From Oscillospiraceae bacterium (GTDB taxonomy: Bacteria; Bacillota; Clostridia; Oscillospirales; Acutalibacteraceae), in assembly GCA_902774165.1 (NCBI GenBank), contig CACYHJ010000004.1, positions 1-30,204 on the forward strand: a stretch of 30,204 bases of DNA. Reading direction: 5' to 3'. Position numbers and translations under genes: made by a program. The stretch's first letter is position 1. The number at the start of each line of letters is the position of its first letter. Shown here in pieces: positions 8,856 through 16,210 of this stretch. Below the pieces are notes generated by a model. That model did not search any database, was not told where the DNA came from, and saw only the letters and a list, made by a program, of their open reading frames with translations.

Positions 8856-10223
8856 TCAGGGAGCGGTGGTGAAGGTGACCTCGATCGCCTCGCCCTTCTG
8901 CAGCCAGACGTTGAGCGGGATCACGGAGGCGGTATAGGTCGTGCCGGCCTTCAGACCGCCGACCGTGACCGAAAGCGTTTCGGGCATGGGCTCGAAATAA
9001 TACTCGGAATAGATCTCTTTTTCGATCTTCTTCAGCAGTTTTCCCTCTTCCTTCAGCTGAATACGGTAGCCGTAGACGCACACGTCGTCCTGCGCCTGAG
9101 GGAAGGAAAGCGTCACGCTGTCCGCGGAGGCCGCATCAACACGAACCTCGTCGCCGGCGCTGAACTGCGGAGCGGTCGCGGTCTTTTTGCGCGCCGAGGT
9201 ATAGGCGAAATTGTTGGGATCCGTAGGATCGTCGATCTGATAGACGATATTTTTCTCCGGGTCGTCCTTCGTCGTGGGGGTTTTCATGAAATCCTCGGTC
9301 AGGATGTTGTAAGGCTGCACGCGCACCCGGTTCTGCGCGTCGACCTCGAGGATCAGATACTGCGCCGCGTTGCGGGAGCCCTCGGGAACGGTGTTGTCGC
9401 CGATATCGCGCTCCATCTCAAAATAATTGAGCGTGCCCGTGCCGATCTGGGTATAGCTGTTCTGCCAGATATCCAGCGGGTTGTTGATGGGGCCGTGGGA
9501 ATGGCCGGAGAAGTTGATCACCTGCGGGTACTGCGCGAAGACCATATGCAGCGGCAGCGCCATCTGGGTATACCAGCTGCGGCTGACGTATACGGTGTTC
9601 CAGATATGGCCGTGCTGCATGGTGAAGATCGGCTTGTCGGGATCGTCCGCCGCGGCCTTGCGCAGCTCGGAGGCCATCCAGAACAGCTGGGAGGGCGTGT
9701 GCCATACGTCGGAGGGGCTGGGGGACATGCCGATAAAGTGGAAGCCGTTGACCACCACATGCTTATCCAGCTCCTCGCCCATGTACTTAACATATCCCTC
9801 ATGGCCGGTATAACGGAATTCATGGTTGCCCATCACGGTGATGAGCTTTGTCTCCTCCGGACGCAGGTTGCTGTTGATCACGTCCAGAAGGATCTCATAC
9901 TCCTCGTCGGAGCCGCTGTCGCAGTTGTCGCCCACCAGCAGCACCGCGTCCAGCGTGGAATAAGGCTGGGAATGGGCGTAGGCGTAAGCCGTTTCAAACA
10001 GCTTTTCAAGACGTTTCGCCGTCGTATCGTCCCCGGCGGAGATATGCACGTCGGACGCGACGGCAAACCGCAGCACGGGAGTGAATTCCTCTTCGGACTC
10101 AGACGCGATCTGCGCCTCGAGTTTTTCCTGCCTGCCCTTCGGGATCACGGAAAGCCCGGTGACCAGCATCAGGAATGCCAGCGGAAGGCTGAGAAAGGCG
10201 ACGATTTTTTTCAGGGTACTCAT
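8856..10223 (-). CDS. Membrane-anchored or secreted calcineurin-like metallophosphoesterase
   Basis: A 455-residue protein. Start ATG 10223 follows a perfect AAGGAGG at 10231-10237. Residues 5-27 are a hydrophobic signal or anchor. The two-metal motifs are complete: ASDVH (Asp58, His60), GDN (Asp99, Asn100), GNHE (132-135), MQHGH, and GHSHG. The C-terminal 110 residues look like an Fn3-type beta-sandwich (DSVTLSFPQAQDDVCVYGYR, GGLKAGTTYTASV). It should hydrolyse a phosphomono- or diester outside the membrane; the substrate is not readable. The setting between glycoside hydrolases suggests a phosphorylated glycan or glycerophosphate substituent (inference). A second, cytosolic member of the superfamily lies at 16197-17630 in the same operon. 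Confidence 0.85.
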   Translation of the reverse strand: MSTLKKIVAFLSLPLAFLMLVTGLSVIPKGRQEKLEAQIASESEEEFTPVLRFAVASDVHISAGDDTTAKRLEKLFETAYAYAHSQPYSTLDAVLLVGDNCDSGSDEEYEILLDVINSNLRPEETKLITVMGNHEFRYTGHEGYVKYMGEELDKHVVVNGFHFIGMSPSPSDVWHTPSQLFWMASELRKAAADDPDKPIFTMQHGHIWNTVYVSRSWYTQMALPLHMVFAQYPQVINFSGHSHGPINNPLDIWQNSYTQIGTGTLNYFEMERDIGDNTVPEGSRNAAQYLILEVDAQNRVRVQPYNILTEDFMKTPTTKDDPEKNIVYQIDDPTDPNNFAYTSARKKTATAPQFSAGDEVRVDAASADSVTLSFPQAQDDVCVYGYRIQLKEEGKLLKKIEKEIYSEYYFEPMPETLSVTVGGLKAGTTYTASVIPLNVWLQKGEAIEVTFTTAP

Positions 10224-10261
10224 GACAAATCCTCCTTAAATTGATTGTGATAAAACAGTTC

Positions 10262-12283
10262 TTATGCCTTTTTGATCAGCAGCACGTAATCCGTGTCGGC
10301 GGGACGAAGCCCTGCGAACCAGGTACCGATGACGGAGGCCTTGAAGGTCCCTTCCTCGCCGTATTCGCCGGTGATGGGGTTAAACCACTGATAGGTATAC
10401 TCCGCAAAGGGCGTAAGACTGCCGACGGTGCCGGTCATAATGCCGCCGTATTTTTCGGTATTGATCTTTTCGCCGACGGTCGGATCGGTGAAGGAGTAGA
10501 AATAAACGACGATCTGCGTATTGGCCTTATTGCTCGCGCAGTAGGCGTACACATCGGAGGACGGCACGAAATACGCAAGGTTGTTGAACCGCGGGATCAG
10601 GTTGTACCATTCGAGCTGTTCCATAAAGGAGCGCATATAGCCCATCTGATAGGTGGACGGGTATTCCAGCGCATCCTGCCAGGTCGCCGCCTGCTTTTCC
10701 GAGGCGCGGATCACGTCCACGCCGTCGTCGGAATCGACGTCACGGTCAAAGCCGTTCTGATAAGCCCATGTGGGCTGGCCGCCCCAGGAGCAGCCGTAAA
10801 GCCCGGTGAGGTACGACGCCCACGCCTGTACCCGCGCGCCGTAGTTCTTCGTCCACAGATAGCAGTAAAGGCCCTCGAAGTTCACGACGGGCTTGCCCTG
10901 ACCGTTATACCAATAGTCGCGGGCGGACATATAGTCGTCGCGCTTTGTGAGGTGCGGATGCCACTGGGAAGCGTACATGGTGTGCGCCTCGACCTTGCGG
11001 AACGCGGAGGGCTGCGCGCCGGGATACCAGATCATTTTCACCTCGCCGGTGCCCAGACCGTTGCCGTAGGCCACGGTGTCGCCGGTGCTTTCCTGATGCG
11101 CGGTCACGGGATGGGCGTAGGGATCGTACTTGCCGAGATATTCCGCCATATATTTATAGGGATTGTTGACGGCGTTCCACTCGGAGTTTTCGTCCTGATA
11201 CGGGTCGTTGTCGATCTCCTGCCCGAGGCTCCAGATCACGGGGTAAGCGCTGTACCGCGCGACCCAGTAGCGGGAGAGCTTTTCAAGATAAGCCTTCGCC
11301 TCGTCGGAAAGGTCGGGCATGGTGACCTTCTTGGTGCCGAGCATGCCCGTGAGCTTCGGCTCGGTCCAGCCGCCGTGGGCGCGGATCAGCGGCGACATAC
11401 CGGCCAGCGGCCAGAAATACTCGGTGTTGGCATGGGTCAGGCCGGATTCGGCAATGATTTTGAAATGCGTGTCAATGTGGCGGAAGCCTTCCATGTCGGC
11501 GTCGTCCACGCCGTCAATGATGTTGGCGTTGTAGGAACCGGGCTGGCTCTGCCAGACGGTGAAGCCCTGCGACACACGTTTATCACAGATCGTCTGCACC
11601 ATCTCATACGTCTCGTCGCCGAGCTGCCAGTGGGTATCGCCGAGATAATAGAACGGCGTGCCGTCTTCGTACGTCAGATATTTTTCACCGTAACGGGTGG
11701 TGACGAAGCCGTGCTGATAGACGGCAAGCTCACCGCTGTATGCGGCGCAGCTGACCGCTGCCGTTCTGCCGTGCAGGGCGGCGTTCGTTTCATCGGAGCA
11801 GACGGTTCTGCACTGCCACTCCCCTGCCGCCGGGCAGACGAACCGCACCCGCCAGGTGTTGCCGCCGTCCCAGAAGCCGGGAACGGTATAACGCCTGCCG
11901 TTGCCGTACAGCAGAAGATCCAGCGTCACGTCGTTGAACGGATCCTCATAAGCCTTTTCGCTCTCGAAACTCAGCTCCACCGCGCGCCAGGTCTCGGCGG
12001 CGAGCGTCTGCTCCGCCTCGCCGTCGAACAGCGCGGCGTCGCTCGCCTCCCCCGCGGCGTCGCGGGGCTGCGCTTTTTCATGCCGGGACTCATCGGTAAA
12101 GGTGATCAGCTTCAGGAACCAGCCGAACAAATTGCCGATCCCGCCGCCGATTTTCTCAAGGTTCAGAACCGCCGAAGACGGCTGCGCAGCCTCATGCCCG
12201 TCGGCGGCAAAGACGCTCGGCGCGACTGCGGTCATCAGCAGGATGACGGACAAAACCAGTGCGATCGTTCGTTTCAGTTTCAT
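10262..12283 (-). CDS. Secreted DUF5060/DUF4038 (apiosidase-like) glycoside hydrolase, paralog A
   Basis: A 673-residue protein. ATG 12283 follows AAGGAGA by 7 nt. The signal peptide is cleaved after PSVFA (residue 26). An unusual linker (LEKIGGGIG, LFGWFLKLITF, residues 42-62) precedes a DUF5060 beta-sandwich (ETWRAVELSF, PGFWDGGNTWRVRF). A DUF4038/GH140-like barrel follows, starting at YLTYEDGTPFYYLGDTHW. GQEIDND and VVNFEGLYC carry the two Glu residues that best fit a retaining TIM-barrel pair (inference). A C-terminal strand domain ends GTWFAGLRPADTDYVLLIKK. Relatives remove apiose from rhamnogalacturonan II or act on other glycans. It is the third of three tandem paralogs in transcription order, 31 bp after paralog B. 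Confidence 0.85.
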   Translation of the reverse strand: MKLKRTIALVLSVILLMTAVAPSVFAADGHEAAQPSSAVLNLEKIGGGIGNLFGWFLKLITFTDESRHEKAQPRDAAGEASDAALFDGEAEQTLAAETWRAVELSFESEKAYEDPFNDVTLDLLLYGNGRRYTVPGFWDGGNTWRVRFVCPAAGEWQCRTVCSDETNAALHGRTAAVSCAAYSGELAVYQHGFVTTRYGEKYLTYEDGTPFYYLGDTHWQLGDETYEMVQTICDKRVSQGFTVWQSQPGSYNANIIDGVDDADMEGFRHIDTHFKIIAESGLTHANTEYFWPLAGMSPLIRAHGGWTEPKLTGMLGTKKVTMPDLSDEAKAYLEKLSRYWVARYSAYPVIWSLGQEIDNDPYQDENSEWNAVNNPYKYMAEYLGKYDPYAHPVTAHQESTGDTVAYGNGLGTGEVKMIWYPGAQPSAFRKVEAHTMYASQWHPHLTKRDDYMSARDYWYNGQGKPVVNFEGLYCYLWTKNYGARVQAWASYLTGLYGCSWGGQPTWAYQNGFDRDVDSDDGVDVIRASEKQAATWQDALEYPSTYQMGYMRSFMEQLEWYNLIPRFNNLAYFVPSSDVYAYCASNKANTQIVVYFYSFTDPTVGEKINTEKYGGIMTGTVGSLTPFAEYTYQWFNPITGEYGEEGTFKASVIGTWFAGLRPADTDYVLLIKKA

Positions 12284-12314
12284 CGATTTTTCTCCTTTTT
12301 ATATTTTTCTTTAA

Positions 12315-14342
12315 TTATTTTTTTTGGATCAGCAGCACCATATCCGTATCGTCCGGCCGAAGCCCCGCGAACCAGGTACCGACGGCAGACGCTTTGAAGA
12401 CGCCTTCTTCAACGAATTCCCCGTTGATCGGGTCGAACCATTGATAGGTATACTCCGCGAAGGGGACAAGACTGCCTACGGTTCCGGTCAGAATACCGCC
12501 GTAGCCCTTCCCGTTCGGCTTTTCGCCGACGTCCGGATCGGAGAAGGAGTAGAAGTACACGACGATCTCCGTATTTGTCCGGTTGCTTGCGCAGTAGGCG
12601 TAGACGTTGGATGCGGGCACAAAACAGGACCAGCTGCCAAAGCGCGGGATGAGGTTGTACCATTCGATATTCTCAAAAAATCGGCGCATATAGCCAACCT
12701 GATAGGAAGAGGCATATTCCATGGCGTCCTGCCAGTGCATCGTCACCTTTTCCTCTGTGGAGACGGTATCCACGCCGTCGTTCGACGGGGTCTCCGGATT
12801 AAAGCTCTCCGTGTAGTACCAGGTGCCCTGACCGCCCCAGCCATAGCCGTAAAGACCGTTCAGATAGGCGGCCCAGCCCTGCATCCGCGCGCCGAAATCC
12901 TTGGTCCAGTAATGACAGTAGCGTCCCTCATAGTTCACGACGGGCTTGCCCTGTCCGTTGTACCAGTAGTCCTTGGAGGAAACAAAGTCGTCCCGTGCTG
13001 TGAGCTTCGGGCTCCACTGGGCCGCGTACATGGTATGAGCAGGCACGTTGCGGAAAGCAGACGGGGAACCGTTCAGGTAATAGATCATATTCCATTCGCC
13101 GGTGCCCTCGCCGCTGCCGAAGGCCACGGTGTTGCCGGTGCTCTCCTGATGGGCGGTGACGGGCTGGTCGTAGGGATCGTATTTCGCCACGTATTCCGCA
13201 ACGAACCGATAGGGCTGATTGAGGCTGTTCCAATCGCCTTTGCTGTATTCCGCGTCGTAGAAATCGTTGTCCACCTCCTGCCCCAAAGTCCAGATTACGG
13301 GGTAGGCGCCGAAACGGGCCACCCAGTAGCGGGAGAGGGTTTCAAGACAGGTCTTCGCCTGATCGGAAATCTCGTTGGCGGTCATACGCTTTCCCAACAC
13401 CCGGCCGGTGACGGTTTTTTCGGAATAGCCGCCGTTGTTCTCAATCAGGGAGCCCATGAGAGGAGGAAAGAAGAACTCTGCATTTGCATGGACAAGACCT
13501 TGTTCGGCAATCATGGCATACCGCTCATCCAGCATATGGAGGCCTTCGATATCCTCCTGCGAAACGCCGTCGGTCAGGTCGTAGTCAGGCGTAAAGTCGC
13601 CGTTGGGCTCGCTCTGCCAGACGGTAAACCCCTGGGAAGCGCGCTTTTCGCTGACGGCGGCCACAACATTCATCGGTTCGGTACCGAAGTTCCAGTGGGT
13701 GTCCCCGAGGTAGAAAAACGGCGTTCCGTCCGCGTAGGTCAGGTATTTTTCACCGTAACGGGTGGTGACGAAGCCGTGTTTATAGATCTCAAGGTCGCCT
13801 GTGTAAGCGGCGCAGTCCACCGTGGCCGTTCTGCCGTTCAACGCGGCGTTCGCCGCGTCGGAGCAGACGGTTTTGCACTGCCATACGCCTGCCGCCGGGC
13901 AAACGAACCGCACCCGCCAGGTGTCGCCGCCGTCCCAGAAGCCGGGGACGGTGTAGCGTCTGCCGTTCCCGTAAAGCAGCAGATCGAGCGTAATATCGTT
14001 GAAAGGATCCGCATAAGCTTTCCCGCTCTCAAAGCTCAGCTCGACGACTCTCCACGTCTCGGCGGTAAGCTTCTGCTCCGCCGCGCCGTCAAAAAGCGCG
14101 GTATTGCTCGCCTCGCCCGCCGGATCGCGGACGTCCGCTTTCCGGATCCTTGCTTCATCCCGGAAGGTGATCAGCTTCAGGATCCGTCCGAGCAGGCTGC
14201 CGATCCCGCCGCCGATTTTTTCAAGATTCTGTATGGCGGCCGACGGCAGGGCGGCGCTGTTGCCGTCGGCGGCAAACACCGTCGGCGCAGCGGAGCTCAG
14301 CAGCAGGAGCGCGGCCAGAATCAGCGCAATCGATCTTTTCAT
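12315..14342 (-). CDS. Secreted DUF5060/DUF4038 (apiosidase-like) glycoside hydrolase, paralog B
   Basis: A 675-residue protein co-linear with paralog A. It has a signal peptide cut after PTVFA (residue 24), the same LEKIGGGIG linker, DUF5060 with PGFWDGGDTWRVRF, and the barrel start YLTYADGTPFFYLGDTHWNF. Candidate catalytic Glu residues lie in GQEVDND and VVNYEGRYC, and the ending is GTWFAGLRPDDTDMVLLIQKK. The start ATG 14342 overlaps the TGA of the preceding gene (ATGA), and its ribosome site lies inside that gene's 3' end. The mid-barrel segment (ANAEFFFPPLMGSLIENNGG) differs clearly from paralog A (ANTEYFWPLAGMSPLIRAHG), near the expected active-site cleft. The two copies may therefore handle different linkages (inference). 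Confidence 0.85.
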   Translation of the reverse strand: MKRSIALILAALLLLSSAAPTVFAADGNSAALPSAAIQNLEKIGGGIGSLLGRILKLITFRDEARIRKADVRDPAGEASNTALFDGAAEQKLTAETWRVVELSFESGKAYADPFNDITLDLLLYGNGRRYTVPGFWDGGDTWRVRFVCPAAGVWQCKTVCSDAANAALNGRTATVDCAAYTGDLEIYKHGFVTTRYGEKYLTYADGTPFFYLGDTHWNFGTEPMNVVAAVSEKRASQGFTVWQSEPNGDFTPDYDLTDGVSQEDIEGLHMLDERYAMIAEQGLVHANAEFFFPPLMGSLIENNGGYSEKTVTGRVLGKRMTANEISDQAKTCLETLSRYWVARFGAYPVIWTLGQEVDNDFYDAEYSKGDWNSLNQPYRFVAEYVAKYDPYDQPVTAHQESTGNTVAFGSGEGTGEWNMIYYLNGSPSAFRNVPAHTMYAAQWSPKLTARDDFVSSKDYWYNGQGKPVVNYEGRYCHYWTKDFGARMQGWAAYLNGLYGYGWGGQGTWYYTESFNPETPSNDGVDTVSTEEKVTMHWQDAMEYASSYQVGYMRRFFENIEWYNLIPRFGSWSCFVPASNVYAYCASNRTNTEIVVYFYSFSDPDVGEKPNGKGYGGILTGTVGSLVPFAEYTYQWFDPINGEFVEEGVFKASAVGTWFAGLRPDDTDMVLLIQKK

Positions 14343-16177
14343 ACTCCATACCCTCCTTTGTCGTTCGGATACGTCTGACTTACAGGCGCATCCTGTGCGG
14401 TTTTTCGGATCAGCAGAACCAGATCCGTGGTTCTCGGTTTCGGCCCGAGCCGCCGAGTCCCGTCGGGGGAAGCGGTAAACAAACCGTCGCCGATATATTC
14501 ACCGGCGATCGGGTCGAACCACCGGTATTGATACGTTCCGTTCGGGACGAGCCGTCCCAGCGTGCCGGTGCCGACGCCGCCCTCCGGCGTGGAATTCGGG
14601 CGTTCGGCGACCGTCTGATCGGTAAACGAATAAAAATATATAACGATTTCCGTATTGTCTCTGTTTCCCGCGAGATACGCGTAAACCTTCGGCGACGGTC
14701 TGAAATACGACGGATTGTCAAACCGCGGGATCAGCGCATGCCACGGGATCTGCTCAAAGAACCGGCGCATATATCCCGCCTGATAAGAAGACGGGTATTC
14801 CATCGCACCGCGCCAGTCGGCGGCGGTTTTCTCCGCCGAGGTGACCGTATCCACGCCGTCGTCGGTATCTTTATCCTCATCGTAAGCGTTGAGATAGCTC
14901 CAGGTGTCCTGTCCGCCCCAGCCGTAGCCGAACATCCCGCTCAGATAAGACGCCCATCCCTGCATGCGGGAGCCGAAATTCTTCGTCCACAGGTAACAGT
15001 AGCGTCCCTCGTAATTGATCACGGGCTTGCCCTGACCGTTGTGCCGGAAATCCCGCTCGGTTTTCCGATCGCCGGGCCCGTTCAGCGGCGGGCTCCACTG
15101 GACAGCGTAAAAGGTATGGGCAGGAACGTCCCGGAAGGCGGAGGGCTGCGTATTGTTATAAACGCGGCGTTTTTCCCGCACGCCCGCGCCGCTGCCGTAA
15201 GCGCCGACCAGCGCGGCGTTCTCCTGATGGGCGGTAAGCGGATGCCCGTAAGGGTCATACCGGGCCATCAGCTCCGCGACGATCTTATACGGGTTGTTGA
15301 CTGCGTTCCACCGCTGCGCGGAGGTTTCGGTCCAATAGAAATCGTCGTCGACCTCCTGCCCCAGCGTCCAGAGCACCGGGAATGCGCCGTACCGGGCAAC
15401 CCAGTACCTTGCCAGCCGGCCGAGATAGCCCTGCGCCTGCGCGGAAAGCCCGGGCATCCGGGATTCTTTCCCGCCCGCGACGCCGGAGATCAGCTGATCG
15501 GAATATCCGCCGTGGGCGGCAATGCACGCGTCCATGCGGGAAGGGAAGAAAAACTGTGCGTTGGCGTGGGTAAAGCCGAGATCCGCGATGATCCTGAATT
15601 TTTCATCGTAATCCCGCAGCCCGGCGATATCCGCCTCCGTCACGCCCTTCGCAAGATCGAACTGCGCGCCGATGGGCTCGCTCTGCCAGACGGTAAAGCC
15701 CTGCGCGATTCGTTTTTCGCCGACGGTCCGGACCATCTGCGCCGTCTCCTCCCCCAGGCTCCAATGGGTGTCGCCGAGATAGAAGAACGGCGTGCCGTCC
15801 GCGTAAGTGAAATATCTTTTTTTGTACCGCGTCGTGACAAACCCGTGCCGGTAAACGTCCAGGGGTCCTTCATACGGCGCGCAGACCGCCTCGCCCGTTC
15901 TGCCGTGCAGCGCGGCGTTTTCCCGGTCGGAACAGACGGTCCGGAACCGCCATACGCCCGCCGCGGGGCAAGCGAAGCGCACGCGCCAGATATTGCCGCC
16001 GTCCCAGAAGCAGGGAATCAGATATTCCCCGCCCGCGCCGGACAGCACAAGATCGGCCGTCACGTCCGCAAACGGATCGGCGTAGGACGTTTCGCTCTCA
16101 AACGTCAGCTCGGTCATTCGCCAGGTTTCGCAGGAAACGCGGATTTCCGGCAAGGGGTTAAAATCGTTCCGTTTCAT
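14339..16177 (-). CDS. Cytosolic DUF5060/DUF4038 (apiosidase-like) glycoside hydrolase, paralog C
   Basis: A 612-residue protein, the first of the three paralogs in transcription order and the only one without a signal peptide. It begins almost directly with DUF5060 (ETWRMTELTFESETSYADPF). The barrel keeps FTYADGTPFFYLGDTHWSL, GQEVDDD and VINYEGRYC, so it looks catalytically intact. ATG 16177 was chosen because homology starts just after it; a TTG at 16210 would overlap the upstream gene. Neither start has a Shine-Dalgarno; see the possible leaderless promoter. After the point where the paralogs end (LVLLIRK) it carries about 22 extra residues (TAQDAPVSQTYPNDKGGYGV) whose DNA contains the ribosome site of paralog B. 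It probably acts on imported oligosaccharide. Confidence 0.82.
   Translation of the reverse strand: MKRNDFNPLPEIRVSCETWRMTELTFESETSYADPFADVTADLVLSGAGGEYLIPCFWDGGNIWRVRFACPAAGVWRFRTVCSDRENAALHGRTGEAVCAPYEGPLDVYRHGFVTTRYKKRYFTYADGTPFFYLGDTHWSLGEETAQMVRTVGEKRIAQGFTVWQSEPIGAQFDLAKGVTEADIAGLRDYDEKFRIIADLGFTHANAQFFFPSRMDACIAAHGGYSDQLISGVAGGKESRMPGLSAQAQGYLGRLARYWVARYGAFPVLWTLGQEVDDDFYWTETSAQRWNAVNNPYKIVAELMARYDPYGHPLTAHQENAALVGAYGSGAGVREKRRVYNNTQPSAFRDVPAHTFYAVQWSPPLNGPGDRKTERDFRHNGQGKPVINYEGRYCYLWTKNFGSRMQGWASYLSGMFGYGWGGQDTWSYLNAYDEDKDTDDGVDTVTSAEKTAADWRGAMEYPSSYQAGYMRRFFEQIPWHALIPRFDNPSYFRPSPKVYAYLAGNRDNTEIVIYFYSFTDQTVAERPNSTPEGGVGTGTLGRLVPNGTYQYRWFDPIAGEYIGDGLFTASPDGTRRLGPKPRTTDLVLLIRKTAQDAPVSQTYPNDKGGYGV
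14352..14359 (-). promoter_or_regulatory. Ribosome binding site of paralog B inside the end of paralog C
   Basis: On the minus strand AAAGGAGG lies within the last codons of paralog C, about 9-10 nt before the ATG at 14342. It fixes that start and explains why paralog C has a C-terminal tail absent from the other two copies. Confidence 0.75.
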
Positions 16178-16182
16178 TAAAT

Positions 16183-16210
16183 ATAATATGGTATGACTAT
16201 TTGAGATCAA
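16183..16210 (-). promoter_or_regulatory. Possible internal promoter giving a leaderless transcript for paralog C
   Basis: Read on the minus strand, TTGATC (16205-16210), a 16-nt spacer and TATTAT (16183-16188) are followed by ATTTA and then the ATG at 16177. The A of the ATG is thus the sixth base after the -10, a usual transcription start position. No Shine-Dalgarno precedes this gene, unlike nearly every other gene here. The patch is unusually AT-rich for this operon. The evidence is motif and spacing only, and the -35 overlaps the end of the upstream coding region. Confidence 0.3.

Larger units (their letters stand above)
10262..16177 (-). repeat. Tandem array of three paralogous DUF4038 genes
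   Basis: Three consecutive genes encode proteins that align end to end from DUF5060 to the final LL-I-K motif. A and B are visibly closer to each other than to C. A shared 35-bp stretch is identical between A (11678-11712) and B (13744-13778), within the codons for the YGEKYLTY region. The array looks like two rounds of tandem duplication followed by divergence, with loss or gain of the secretion signal in C. Confidence 0.85.
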
